This document shows positions 11,430-23,724 of a DNA stretch of 64,000 nucleotides, one piece after another. Within the stretch, counting starts at the first letter, position 1, and the number at the start of each line of letters is the position of its first letter. This DNA comes from Hyperoodon ampullatus (Eukaryota > Chordata > Mammalia > Artiodactyla > Ziphiidae): the NCBI GenBank assembly GCA_949752795.1, contig OX457071.1, forward strand, positions 23,048,800 through 23,112,799, given 5' to 3'. The position numbers were made by a program, and so were the translations under genes. The notes below the pieces were generated by a model. It ran no database searches and had not been told where the DNA came from. It saw nothing but the letters and a program-made list of their open reading frames with translations.

Positions 11430-13070
11430 ATTTGAAGGTAGCCCGAATCCAATATTTTCATTCTTCCTGTTTATATGCATGTAACCAGGGGAGTGACAGA
11501 TAGGCTCACTTTCACTCTCTGGTCTAAAACACTTGATCAAAGGAAATTACCAAAGTATCGGCTGTCAGATGGGACACAGTTGCTTTCCTAAGTGCAAATA
11601 AGTTTCATTTTTTAATTTAGCAATTAACCTTTATGTACACATCCTCTAAGATAGTAAACTTGCAATTGTGGCATGGGGTGGAGTAGGATTCAAGTATGAA
11701 AATCATTCAGAATTAACTGCAAGATCTTACTACCAAATCAAGGAGATTAAAAACATTTTTAAAATAATCCTAAATTGTGTTGGTTATAGAAAATAAAGTT
11801 GAAAGGCAATGTTGTTAATTCTTGTAATATAAATATCATCCTTGCAATTTACTTTTCCTCTTTTCTGGGTCCTTAAACATATTACTAAATAGTTCTGTAG
11901 CAATTTTAGAAATTATATAATTGGATAATTATAATTTCTCCATCTGTCTATGATTTCATTATTTAATATTCCTTAAGAGTTACGATAATGAAAATCCCTA
12001 AATACTTCTAAATTTAAAGAAAAAATTTTGCAATGAATACCAGAGAAAAATGTCCATTGGATTTTTAATTTTGACTAGCAGGAAAAAATACAGTGTATTA
12101 TATTAGAAATAAATAAATTTTCTGGACATACTAATTTAGTTGTTAATAGATTTCAAAACTTAGACTACATTTTAAGGAACATAAAGAAAACATTTTCAAG
12201 GAACATTAAAACTTTAATAAACAAGAACTGTCAATTGACAGTTTCTATTACTCTATTTTGATTCTATTCTCTATTTTGTCTTAGCATTTAATCTGAAAGT
12301 CATACTAGTTTACTCTAAGATAAAAAAAAATTTAACTTTAAAAAAATGTAATACCTTTACTTTCACTATTCTTCATTATAGGGACTGTTATACACTGGTG
12401 TGTGTTTTGGGGCTAGCTTACAAGCGTGATGAAGATACATGGTCTTATAATAAGGTGTAGTAATTGAAATCTCTTTTTATGAAATCATTATTTTTTCGAA
12501 GAGTTAATAATAATATTCTTATGAAATCTATAAGCAGAGGAGAAAAACCGGATTGTTCATACATTTTTGAATCTTCTTTCATGTGTTGAAACTAGCTATG
12601 GTCATACTTGCTTGGTTATGGTGAAATAGTCCCATCAGTATATTTAGTGGTAGGGTTTCCCAGAAAACACATTCACCATTTCACCATTATAGTGAGGAAA
12701 GACCCAGTTAATTCTGCAATTTCTATAATGGTCGTCTCCAACTCAATCTTAGCTTGAATTAAATGAACATTTCCTCTAAATTCACATGGAATGTTGTGCT
12801 TAATTCTAGTAGAGATATGGAAAATTACTTTCATGGAAAAGAATGGCATTGCCTGAGAATGCCAGTACAGTTGGGCATCCCCAACTGGATGACCCTCATT
12901 TGCATGCAATGAGTCACAATTATAGACAGACATAAACCCAAAGCTAATGTGAGCCAGAACTTTGCATCTAGTTTGACTGAATTTGTTTTTTTAACTTTAA
13001 ATTTGTTTTATTCAATTTGAATATGTTCTTTTAAACCACTCCATGATTGAATATAATTACTCATTTTAAA
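11430..13070. other. AT-rich DNA, nothing recognised
   Basis: The longest open frame is antisense 12673-12933 (86 codons), without recognisable motif. The block around 12650-12950 is slightly less AT-rich than its surroundings. Confidence 0.4.
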
Positions 13071-13081
13071 AAATATATTTG

Positions 13082-13270
13082 GTTACCAAAAGGGAGAGGA
13101 AACGGGGAGGGGCAAATTAGGGATATGGGATTATAAGCAACAAGGATATATTATATGGCACAGGGCATTATAGCCATTAGCTTATAATAACAAGCTGTAA
13201 AAATACTGAATTACTATGCTGTATACCTGAAACTAATATAATATTTTAAATCAACTATACTTCAGTAAAA
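13082..13270 (+). mobile_element. L1 3' end, sense, 5'-truncated
   Basis: Sense L1 3' untranslated wording: ACCAAAAGGGAGAGGAAACG, CAAGGATATATTATATGGCA, then CTGTATACCTGAAACTAATA, AAATCAACTATACTTCAGT and an A run. The flanks AATATATTTGGTT and AATATTTGATT are similar and may be a target duplication. Confidence 0.85.
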
Positions 13271-15325
13271 AAAAATATTTGATTTTGAAGTACACATTTG
13301 CTTTTTACATGGTCTGTTTCAAGATATAAATTTCATATTAAAAGTAAGTATAATTTAGGAATAGAATATGATATAAAATTCCTGTTGCTAAAAGTGAACT
13401 ATTTGTAAAAGAGGAATAAAGCAGTAGGAAGACGGAAAGCCATCATGTTAACCCAGTAGAAATAGAAAGATTTAAAGGAACACTTTCTGGGAAACCTGTT
13501 GCAGGTCAAGAAGACAGAAAGAGACAGGGAGGGGGTAAAGGAGAGGGTGGAGAGCTGAGAGAGATAGAGACTTAGAAAGAGAGTATGAGACAATGAATGA
13601 GACTGTGAAGGGAGAAAATAGGCAGAGGTGTGGAGTAGCTCGAATTATTTTAACTATACAAGTGTGGGTTGTCAAGATCCTAGTTTATTTGATAGAATTA
13701 AACTACCTGATAGAAACAGAGACTAGGCTAAGGCTCCTATATTCCACTGCTGAATGTCTTGGTAATAGAAACCCCATTTGGTGATAATGAAATTATAATG
13801 AGAAAAACTTCATGAAAATAAAAGTGTAATGTGAACAATGGCTTTGTATTACCTAGTTAGTTGCACCTTGGAGAAAGAATGAAGAAAAGTTTGGGTGGGG
13901 TTTTCCACATAAAAAGATGCCATCATACAGAGGAGGAGTATGACTTATGCGTTAACTGGAACCTGTAAGCCAAGGGAGATCTTTCAAGTCTTGTCCTCTT
14001 GCTTCTCCTGCATTGGGAAGGCTTAAGTGGATGTAATGTTTACTAATCCATCACATAGTTGTGTGACCAGATTTTCTCATTAGGCCTCTCATGTACTACT
14101 TTTCGTAAGTGAAAGCTCAGGTATTAGAAATGCAAAGTTGGGAAAACATGGATGTTCCCCCTCCCAATACTCCAAATGGGGTGCAGAGCAATCTTGGTAG
14201 CCTTTAACTCAGAAAGTCCTCCCTGCTCTCATCTTTACTTTGAAGGATTGGGCCTCCTTACAGAGGAGGATTAGATAGGAGTTAACAGCTTGGAACAGTG
14301 CACAAACAGTGATGATCCAGGGTCTATGGACTTAGAAAACCATCCTATGCTGATGGGGATATAGAGGGACTCTGTCAGAGCCCAGCATGCTTACCTTGCA
14401 TGTGTTTTCGTTAGAGATTCTGGACCTAGATCCATGTAATCTTAGTTCATTGAAGGGATGATTTAGTAATAGGAGAGATTTTTTTTTCCCCCAAGGAAAT
14501 ATAAAGAAGAGGTGCCCAGTTAGTGGAGGAGAAAAGACTTTCATCAGTGGAGAAAAACAAGTCTTAAAAGCATGGGTATTATTTTAAAAAGTGTTTCCGT
14601 ATCCAAGATACAACCATCATGAAGTCCAGAAATATAAAAACAGAAATAGGGCACTAGGACATAGGTGACATCTATAAGATATGACTATGGCATATCCAGG
14701 GATTGAGATATAGGATAAAGCCACTTTTTAAAACTGCCATATCTCTAGCATCTAGAATAGGTGCAAAAAAAATAGGAGGCTCTTAACAAGTACTTTTATC
14801 TGAAATGATACGGAAAAAACAAAAAAAAACTTATATTCCCCCCATCCTTCCATAAATGTGTAATTTACTAAATCATGTATGGAATCTCTTTACTGGCTAT
14901 GTGTTTTATTTGCATAATTTTCCTCATTATAACACAAGTACAATAAATCAGCTGAACTGACCACTTTCTGCTGATTTTATTCTTTAACAATATTTTTTTA
15001 CTCTTAATGAACCTTAATGCCTTTTTCCTCCTTCTAAACAATAGATTGTCTCATTGACACTTTCCTGTTAGTATTTGTCTCACAGCTATATTAATAATAA
15101 TAAGAAACTCTATTACAAGAGACTTGTATGTCTAGTAGAGATTATATCATATGTTCAAAAGCTCTTTTTATTTACATATGACATAAAGATTATAAAGTAC
15201 ACATATGGAAAAGTATACAGTTCAAATAATTGTTACAAAATTAAAATACCTGTGGACCTATTTCTACTCAACCTTTATGTGTTGACTTGTCCATTTTCTG
15301 TCATTACCTCCCTCTAGTACATTTG
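13271..15325. other. Intergenic DNA, purine-rich patch, nothing gene-like
   Basis: 13505-13615 is strikingly purine-rich (GAGAGA/GGGAGG). A weak L2/MIR-like 3' end may lie at about 14735-14800 (CATCTAGAATAGGTGC then GGCTCTTAACAAGTA). No coding exon was recognised. Confidence 0.4.
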
Positions 15326-15329
15326 ATAA

Positions 15330-15395
15330 ATATTTTGAACATTTTATAAATGTAGTAATCTCATATTTTGAATATTTTATAAATGTAGTAATCTC
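15330..15395. repeat. 33-bp tandem duplication, two copies
   Basis: Copies at 15330-15362 and 15363-15395 begin ATATTTTGAA and end TGTAGTAATCTC. They differ at one base (C versus T at the eleventh position). A simple local duplication. Confidence 0.93.
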
Positions 15396-15538
15396 AATAT
15401 GTTCTCTTTTGTGTCTGACTTTATTCAGGCAAACTTATTTTGGAAGATTCACCTATGATATTCTTTTATATTTCAGAATCATGTTTAAGTGTAGGAATAA
15501 ACCTCAGTTATTATTTTAATCCATTCTACTCCCGATAG

Positions 15539-15935
15539 TGTTAAAATTAAATACAAAATGGAGGTCAGATCTGAGAATTCCCTGACAAAACCATTTTAGC
15601 CACATAAGCAAAACTAAATATAGGTTATTTCTTAAACATAAGCAAAACTTAACTTAGGTTATTTAGTGTAAATGTCTGTGATAATTGTAAAAGAAACTTG
15701 TATTATTTTCCTACAAGTGGTATAAGGTAATTATTTTTAACCAATCCCGTATTGTCTGGAAACCTCCGTTGAAATAACCAATCATTGTAAATGTTAAACA
15801 ACTTTCTCATTTTAATTTTATAAGCCATCCTATAATGTCATGCCCCTGAGCTTCATATCAGATTTGGATGTGAAAGCTCCCAGTTCACGAACTGTTCTTA
15901 CATGCACAATAAACTCTTACTAAATACCATTTTAT
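15539..15935 (+). mobile_element. LTR-like element, sense, with internal 34-bp duplication
   Basis: Begins TGTTAAAATTAAATACAAAA and carries an AATAAA signal (15909-15914) near the right end after GTTCTTACATGCAC, the layout expected of a solo LTR. Inside it, CATAAGCAAAACT is repeated at 15603 and 15637, giving an imperfect tandem repeat. I could not name the family, and the right boundary is uncertain. Confidence 0.55.
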
Positions 15936-15959
15936 TGATCTACTCGTTTTAATTTTGCT

Positions 15960-16290
15960 ATTTCTGGATGTTTGACGATAGGGATTTGAATGTTTCCACT
16001 TTGAAGCTTTATAAATATTGCTTTGAACATTCTTGTACACATCTTTTGGTGCACATATTTATGTATTTCTCTTAGATATGTCTGGGCGTGAATTTTTTGA
16101 GCCATAGGTTATACAAATGTTGGTTTTCAATAGTTACTGCCAAATGGGTTTCTAATGTGCTCATAAAATTTATACTCCTAGTACCATTACACTACTAATC
16201 TATTTGGTTAACATTTTCCAACACAACACATATTACTCAGAGTTTTGTTTTGTTTAAATTTTAGCCATTCTATGGGGGTTTTTTTGATAA
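15960..16290 (-). mobile_element. Old L1 3' portion, antisense
   Basis: Typical complement of the end of L1 ORF2: TTGCTTTGAACATTCTTGTA, ACATCTTTTGGTGCACATAT, TTACTGCCAAATGGGTTTCT and TTTATACTCCTAGTACC. Mutated throughout. Confidence 0.7.
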
Positions 16291-16575
16291 TAAATTTTGA
16301 AGCTTGGGGGAAAAAGGACATCTGAGGAACAAAAGGAGTCCCTTCATTCTAGAATGGAAATTGAGATTTGTCTTCAAGGCAGATTTTGTTGTTGCTGGGG
16401 ATATTCCATTTCTGGGGCCATTAATCATTAAAAGCAGTTCTCGTGGAAGTCCTAAATATGGAGAAATTAGAAAATTTCAGTGCTTCAGAATGAATTGTTT
16501 GATAAATGCTCCATCCTGAAATGTAATTTCAAAAACAAAATGGCAGCAATGTACTCTGTAAAATAGAACCCATTC
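16291..16575. other. Intergenic DNA with a 71-codon chance frame
   Basis: The open frame 16304-16519 (+) encodes a peptide with no recognisable domain and no splice or Kozak context. Treated as chance. Confidence 0.35.
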
Positions 16576-16579
16576 ACTT

Positions 16580-16765
16580 TCAAAAAAAATCTGTGTTTAC
16601 TAGGGATATTTTTACTTATTTCCTTAGTAGTTGCTCTAGGACTTTCATGTATTTATTAACTTATCAATATCTACTTCAGGTTTATATTGACTTAATTCCA
16701 TTGAGATATAGAGCCACTATTCTTGCATGCCTCTATTTCTGGCAGTCCTGTGCTTTACAAGCTGG
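16580..16765 (-). mobile_element. Old L1 fragment, antisense
   Basis: TAGTAGTTGCTCTAGGACTT, TTAACTTATCAATATCTACT and a following TTTATATTGAC match the complement of an old L1 coding region in order. Boundaries are approximate. Confidence 0.5.
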
Positions 16766-17264
16766 GCCTCAGTGAAGGGGCTGGGAAGGTAACTTCTGTT
16801 CTCAATTTGCTTCTCTTGGCATGGAATCTCCACTTATGAATGAGCCAGTGTTAGTGGGATGAAAGCCCTAGCGTTATTGTGTGTGCCATGCCTGAGATTG
16901 AGCCTCCAGCCCATAAATGGGGACTAGACAAAAGAAGGAATGCACTCACTGAGAACTTAGCCCCTACTACAGATAGTTCAGGGGCAAGATGAGAAAGGTA
17001 GACACTCTGCCTCTCCTAGAAAACTACTGTATCCCTCAACTAGGATATGGCAGGGAGAGGAAGCCCTGTGTTCTTGGCTGCATCTGTCTGGAATAGATTT
17101 TCCATCATACAGTGCTGACAGTGGGGGGGGGGGGGGCAAGAAGTGGACTATGGTTCAAATGCTACTGATTCTGACTGTTATTACCATGTTTTAGTAGGTT
17201 CTCTTGAATAAATGTTTCTACATTTGCTTTAAGCCCTTAGTACCATTTCCAGAGACCTAAAATT
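16766..17264. other. Intergenic DNA with a pure G14 run
   Basis: Moderately GC-richer than the surroundings, with no recognised element. A run of fourteen G lies at 17123-17136. Confidence 0.45.
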
Positions 17265-17705
17265 TTTTTTTTTTGCTTTTTCTTGGTATAAGTGATATAC
17301 AAAAATTGCACACACTTAATATATATATCTTGATGAATGTGGACATATGCATACATCCTGTGATACCATCACCACAGTGTACTGAACGTATCTATCACCT
17401 CCAAAAATTTCTTTGTGCTTCTGTGTGTGTGTATGTGTGTGTGTATGTATGTGTTTGTGGTAAGAACAGTTAACATGAGATCTATCCTCTTAACATATTT
17501 TAAAGCATATAATACCATACTATTAACTACAGGCACTATACTGTACAGTAGATTTCTAGAACTTAGTCATCTTTCATAACTGAAAATTTATACCTATTGA
17601 GCAACAAATCCCCATTTCCCTCTTCCTTCAGCCCCTGACAACCACTATTCTATTCTCCGCTTCTATGAATTTGACTATTTAAATTCCTCATATAAGTGGA
17701 ATCAT
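17265..17705 (-). mobile_element. Old L1 3' region, antisense
   Basis: Complement of an L1M-type 3' region: GTGATACCATCACCACAGTG, TAACATGAGATCTATCCTCT, ACTGTACAGTAGATTTCTAG, CTTCAGCCCCTGACAACCAC and CATATAAGTGGAATCATGCA. A GT/GTAT microsatellite (about 17421-17460) interrupts it. Broken open frames only. Confidence 0.82.
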
Positions 17706-17845
17706 GCATCAAAAAGAATAAAATATTTAGGAATAAATTTAATCAATGAGATGAAAGATTTGCACACTGAAAACTACAGAATACTGATGAAAGAAATGAA
17801 AACAAACACAAATAAATGAAAAGCCATCCACAAATTGTTTTTAAA
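17706..17845 (+). mobile_element. Old L1 ORF2 fragment, sense
   Basis: Abutting the antisense L1 is a sense L1 piece: AAAAAGAATAAAATATTTAG, GAATAAATTTAATCAATGAG, ACTGAAAACTACAGAATACT and ACACAAATAAATGAAAAGCC. The head-to-head arrangement fits an L1 inverted during insertion or two separate insertions. Confidence 0.8.
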
Positions 17846-18597
17846 AACAACTTTGACCTGTTTCACTGGGAATTAGATCCTCCCACATTGCCATTATATT
17901 AAAACATATAAACAAAAAATCTGAAACACTATATTTAGTTTTTACTATGCCTGAACATTTTTATGTTATCAAAGATATAACTATTCCTGTCCAAGAATTT
18001 CTCTTTAAATTGGTTACTGGCAGGGATAGGACAACAGCAAGTAAGAACTGAATTTTTCACCTTCCACCAAAGAAAAATGTCAAAAATGTAGGCCAGTCTT
18101 TGTTTATCAAAACTGTTTAGGACAGGTGAGTTATACACAGTATGCCATTTAAGAGTATATTGGCTAGACTTTCATGTGAATTCATGACATTTGTATATGC
18201 TATTGAGGCAGCAGGTACCTCTTGGTCACATTGAGGGATTTCATTGAAGGGAAAGTTAGGTCTTAGTCTCAAACATCCTAAAAAGTCTACAATTTTAAAT
18301 AATAACACAAACTATGGACTATAAGAAGAAATGAAGTCCATCATTTTCAAGGGGTTGGATGTGAACACAGTCTTAACAGGTATTTGAAAAACAGTGAAGA
18401 AATTGTGTTTGGCTCTAAGGAATGGATACACTTGGAAATTCTTATTTGAAAAGTTTAGCTGAACAAAACCACACGGAAGCTTGCCAAAAATTATATGAAG
18501 TCCAGTTTGAGTTCACCGTCTCAATGTACAATCTCTCCTAATAAATGATTTGTTGTTATTTTACCTAAGTGTCAGTGATATTCTGTTAATTTTGTTT
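17846..18597. other. AT-rich DNA, nothing recognised
   Basis: Overlapping antisense open frames of 63-67 codons (17935-18308) have no recognisable domain. Confidence 0.4.
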
Positions 18598-18605
18598 AAA
18601 AGTGC

Positions 18606-18812
18606 AGTGGGGGGTACTTCCCCAGCAGTCCTGTGGTTAAGACTTTGCCTTCCAATGCACGGGGTGCCGGTTCAATCCCTGGTTGGGGAACTAAGATGCC
18701 ACATGCCTCACAGCCATAAAACCAAAACATAAAACAGAAGGAATATTGTAACAAATTCAATAAAGACTTGAAAAATGGTCCACATCCAAAAAAAAAAAGC
18801 TTAAAAAAAAAA
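18606..18812 (+). mobile_element. CHR-type SINE, sense
   Basis: Same subtype as the one at 886: GGTTCAATCCCTGGTTGGGG, AACTAAGATGCCACATGCC, then AAACAGAAGGAATATTGTAA, AATAAAGACTTGAAAAATGG and an A tail. The short direct repeat AAAAGTGC occurs at 18598 and 18810 and is a plausible target duplication. Confidence 0.93.
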
Positions 18813-18829
18813 AGTGCCCCGGGGGTCAG

Positions 18830-20365
18830 GGTGAAGTATAGTCTGCGTGTTGACTTTTGTATACTGAGTAGGAGGAATAGGCCTATGAACTGAGATCATC
18901 CTTGAAAGAATCTTGGAGAACATCTGAACCCATGAGTGATCAGAGACAACATCATCATGATGAGAAGGCTATCAGCAGAATAATCTAAAACTTGCTGTGG
19001 AGTACAACTGGAAGATCATAAGCTCTCATTTCATACACTATCAGAATGAAAATAGATAAACATTTTATTTCTTAATAAAGAATTTGATAATTGATGCTCC
19101 TACTCTATTCAACATAACAAAAACAACACCAACATATATGGAAGCAGTCACAATTATGGTTTATTGGGTTTATTTTTTAAAAATATAAGGGATCGCCATA
19201 ATCACTTTAGTGCTTAACACCTCCAATGTCATTAACATGGCCCTTTATATGGCTATACTCAAAATAAAGTATAGAAAATCCTACTTTCTGGTAAGTAGGA
19301 AGATGAGAGGATCCTGACAACATAATTTGTGTTCCTAAATTTTATGCTAAGGTAAACATACCCTCTTTATAAGTTTCTTTGTATAATGATTGAGGCAATA
19401 CAGGCAACTTTAGCATACAAAGTAAAATCTCAATAACTATTTTCCCACTTTTTTATGAATTTTTTAGTTCAAGAAGGTAGCACTAAAAAATTCAAACTAA
19501 AAGAGTTCTTTTTATTTACACTTATATTTTACACCATAGAGGATCTCTAAAAGCATCAAACTGATGAATCTAAAAGACCATGTATTTTACCTACAGATGA
19601 TAATTAATCACTCAAAATTTGAATAAGAATTCTAAGAGCTAGTTTATTTCTAACAATAATAATGTTGACTAAGCAGTCAGAGAGAGGAAGAGCAAATTAC
19701 AGGAAAATCAGTGCAAATGAAGGTTAAGTGTTGGTACTAACAATATAGAAGGCATAATTGCTACATAAATGAATAAAAATTGAGAACAAATTCAAATACA
19801 AGATTTTCTTCAAATCAGAGGAATGCATTTGGTTGCACTATATCTGGCAACAGGTTTATCCTTAAACTATCTCATGGTAACCATATGAAAGTTTCAGATT
19901 CCTGTGATTCTATACAAAACTCTTCTACCGTCCACATGGTTATTTTCTTAAAGAACGTACATTATTTATTTGCTATATTTTGGTGAACAAAATATAAATC
20001 ACCCCAGTTGTTTGCATAACTGCCAAGCTTCCAGCAACTGACTTTGAATTTGGGGGAAAAATATGTTGCCTGTTTGACACAAATGCTGATTAGTTTTAAA
20101 GAAGATTTTTGTTTGTTTGTTTTATGCCTTAGTGCCTCCCACATAAATCTCTGTAAACACTTTTTTGTTTAGGAAATAAAACAGCAAAAGTAAATTACTT
20201 GTATTAAATTGCTTCATTCTTATGAATAAAATAAAGATTTTCATTAAAAATATTTTATTTATTGAAGGGAGGAAAAATAATAGAAAAAAGGAAAAAAAAA
20301 GTCCATTGAGGCTACTCGACTGCAGTGATACCTAACTGAATTAAATATAGTACCTTAACATTTAG
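18830..20365. other. AT-rich DNA, nothing recognised
   Basis: No recognisable transposon body, exon or RNA was found. Open frames 19780-19986 (+) and 19962-20144 (-) are short and featureless. Confidence 0.4.
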
Positions 20366-20369
20366 GTCA

Positions 20370-20770
20370 ATTATTGATATGGGCCTGTCTGTATATCATT
20401 TGTTTTCTGCTTATCCACTTTAATTTTTATTCTTCTCTTTCTCCTTACCTATCTTTTACAAAATTCTTTGAATGTCTCAGAATCTAATTTGACTATATCT
20501 ATTGTATTTAGCTATATATCCTTACATATTTTTGTGGTGTTCTAGATATCATGATATGCATCTCTAAATTTTCACGGTCTACTGAGAGGTAATATCGTAG
20601 CACTTCACACAAAATATAGAAAGATTTCAATCATATAAATCTTTTTCCATCCTCCATGTTCCTTTTGTTATAGTTATCATACTTCAATCTACAAATGTTA
20701 TAAACCCACAAGACAATGTTATAATTTTAGCTTTTAGTGGCTATGTAGATTTTAATAAAAATAAGAGAAA
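20370..20770 (-). mobile_element. Old L1 fragment, antisense, left of the young L1
   Basis: Old L1 complement wording, notably ATAAACCCACAAGACAATGT followed by TATAATTTTAGCTTTTAGTG, and TTTTTATTCTTCTCTTTCTC upstream. The old L1-like wording that resumes at about 26300 suggests that the younger L1 landed in or beside this older element. Confidence 0.6.
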
Positions 20771-21940
20771 ACTTCATCTTTCATGTGTACCTGGCTATTT
20801 ACCTTTGTAATAAGGTAAATACCTTTGCTATTTACCATTCCTTATTGATTTTTTAAAAAACCTGAGTTTACCCTTAGTAACATTTTTTTAATTGAAGTAT
20901 AGTTCAAATACAGTATTATATAAGTTACAGGTATACAATATAGGGATTCACAATTTTTAAATATTTTATTCTATTTATGGTTTTTATAAAATATTTCCTA
21001 TATGCCCCATGTTGCATTCTATATGACAGTCTCTGGGTCCATCCATGTCTCTCTAAAGGGCATAATTTCATTCCTTTTTATGGCATGGTAATATTTCACT
21101 GTATATATGTACCACATCTTCTTTATCCATTCCTCTGTTGATGGATATTTAGGTTGCTTCCATGTCCTGGATATTGTAAGTACTGCTGCAATGAACATTT
21201 GGGTGCATGTATTTTTTTGAATTATGGTTTTCTCTGGGTATATGCCCAGGAGTGGGATTGCTGGGTCATATGATAGTTCTATCTTTAGCTTTCTAAGGAA
21301 CCTCCATACTGTTCTTCACAGTGGCTGTATCAATTTACATTCCCACAAACAGTGTTAAGAAGGTTCCCTTTTATCCACACCATCTGCAGCATTTGTGGTT
21401 TGTAGATTTTTTGATGATGGCCATTCTGACTGGTATGAGGTGAACCTCATTGAAGTTTTGATTTCTCTAATAATTAGTGATGTTGAGCATTTTTTCATGT
21501 GTTTGTTGGCTATCAGTATGCCTTCTTTGAAGAAATGTCTATTTAGGTCTTCCATCCATTTTAGGATTGGATTGGGTTGTTTGCTTTATTGATATTGAGC
21601 TGCATGAGTTGTTTGTATATTTTGGAGATTAATCCCTTGTCAGTTGCTTTGTTGGCAAATATTTTCTCCAATTCTGAGTGTTGTCTTTTCCTCTTATTTA
21701 TGGTTTCCTTTGTTGTGCAAAAGCTTTGAAGTTTCATTAAGTTCCATTTGTTTATTTTTGGTTTTATTTTCATTACACTAGGAGGTGGGTCAAAAAAAGA
21801 TCTTGCTGCAATTTATGTCAAAGTGTTCTGCCTATGCTTTCCTCTAAGAGCTTTATAGTGTTGGGCCTTACATTTAGGTCTTCAATCAATTTTGAGATTA
21901 TTTTTGTGTATGGTGTTAGGGAGTGTTCTAATTTCATTCT

Positions 21941-22411
21941 TTAACATGTAGCTGTCCAGTTTTCCCAGCACCACTTATTGAAGAGACTGTCTTTTCTCCA
22001 TTGTATATGCTTGTCTCCTTTGTCATAGATTAGGTGACCACAGGTGTGTGAGTTTACCTCTGGGCTTTCTATCCTGTTCCATTTATGTATATTTCTGTTT
22101 TTGTGCCAGTACCATACTGTGTTGATTACTGTAGCTTTGTAGTATGGTCTGAAGTCAGGGAGTCTGATTCCTCCAGCTCCATTTTTCTTTCTCAAGATTG
22201 CTTTGGCTATTCAGGGTCTTTTGTGTTTCCATACAAATTGTAAAATTTTTTGTTCTAATTCTGTGAAAATTGTCATTGGTAATTTAATAGGGATTGCACT
22301 GAATCTGTAGATTGCTTTGGGTAGTATAGTCATTTTCACAATATTGATTCTCCCAATCCAACAACATGGTATATCTCTCCATCTGTTTGTGTTGTCTTTG
22401 ATTTTTTTCAT
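21941..22411 (-). pseudogene. L1 ORF2 C-terminal pieces (broken)
   Basis: Two open frames (22211-22411 and 21941-22195) carry ORF2 C-terminal wording such as [31 protein letters not shown] and then [17 protein letters not shown] with TVWYWHKNR. Stops and a frame change separate them from the reverse-transcriptase segment. A further relic frame at 21561-21773 continues with [20 protein letters not shown]. Confidence 0.92.
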
Positions 22412-22698
22412 CAGTATCTTACAGTTTTGTTAGTACAGGTATTTTGCCTCCTTAGGTAGATAGATTTATTCCTAGGTATTTTATTCCTTTTGTTGTGATG
22501 GTACTTGGGATTGTTTCCTTAATTTCTCTTTCTGATCTTTTGTTGTTAGTATAGGAATAAAAGAGATTTCTCTGCATTAATTCTGTATCCTGCAACATTA
22601 CCAAATTCATTGATTACCTCTAGTAGTTTTCTGGTGGTATTCTTAGGATTTCGTATGTATAGTATCATGTCATCTGCAAAGAGTGACAGTTTTACTTC

Positions 22699-23724
22699 TT
22701 ATTTTCCAATTTGGATTACTTTTATTTCTTTTTCTTCTCTGATTGTCATGGTTAGGACTTCAAAAATTATGCTGAATAATAGTGACAAGACTTGACATCC
22801 TTGTCTTTTTCCTGATCTTAGAGGAAATGCTTTCAGTTTTTCACCATTGAGAATAATGTTTGCTGACAGTTTGTTGTATATTGCCTTTATTATGTTGAGG
22901 TAAGTTCCCTCTGTGCCCACATTCTGGAGGGATTTTATTATAAATGGGTGTTGAATTTTGTCAAGAGCTTTTTCTGCATCTATTGAGATGATCATATGGT
23001 TTTTATTCTTCAGTTTGTTAATATGGTGTATCACATTGATTGATTTGCATATATTGAAGAATCCTTGCATCCCTGGGATAAATCCCACTTGATCGTGGTG
23101 TATGATCCTTTTAATGTGTTGCTGGATTCTGTTTGCTAGTATTTTGTTGAGGATTTTTGCATCTATATTCATGAGTGATACTGGTCTGTAATTTTCTTTT
23201 TTTGTAGTATCTTTGTCGGGTTTTGGTATCAGGGTAATGGTGGCCTCATAGAATGAGTTTGGGTGTGCTCCTTCCTCTGCAATATTTTGGAAGAGTTTGA
23301 GAAGGATGGGTGTTAGCTCTTCTCTAAATGTTTGATAGAATTTGCCTCTGAAGCCACCTGGTCCTGGACTTTTGTTTGTTGGAAGATTTTTAATCACTGT
23401 TTCAATTTCATTACTTGTGATTGATCTGCCCATATTTTCTATTCTTTCCTGGTTCAGTCTTGGAAGGTTATACATTTCTGAGAATTTGTCCATTTCCCTC
23501 AGGTTGTCCATTTTATTAGCATAGAGTTGCCTGTAGTAGTCTCTTATAATCCTTTGTATTTCTGCAGTGTCTGTTGTAACTTCCCCTTTTTCATTTCTAA
23601 TTTTATTGATTTGAGTCCTCACCCTTTTTTTCTTAATTTGTCTGGCTAAAGGTTCATCAATTTTGTTTATCTTCTCAAAGAACCAGCTTCTAGTTTCACT
23701 GATCTTTGGTATTGTTTTCTTCAT
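22699..23724 (-). pseudogene. L1 ORF2 reverse-transcriptase segment (broken)
   Basis: A 341-codon open frame carries the L1 reverse-transcriptase core: [16 protein letters not shown] near the start, [70 protein letters not shown] and SGKRQGC. It stops at a TAA just before the codons for the catalytic FADD box; the following bases in the same frame still encode LSLFADDM (complement near 22675-22700). Upstream endonuclease and downstream Cys-rich parts exist as DNA but are in other frames. It is an inactive relic of a non-LTR retrotransposon. Confidence 0.95.

Noticed and set aside
12673..12933. 86-codon antisense open frame with varied composition
   Set aside because: No recognisable domain, splice sites or neighbours; the length is compatible with chance. 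It could be revisited with a conservation track.
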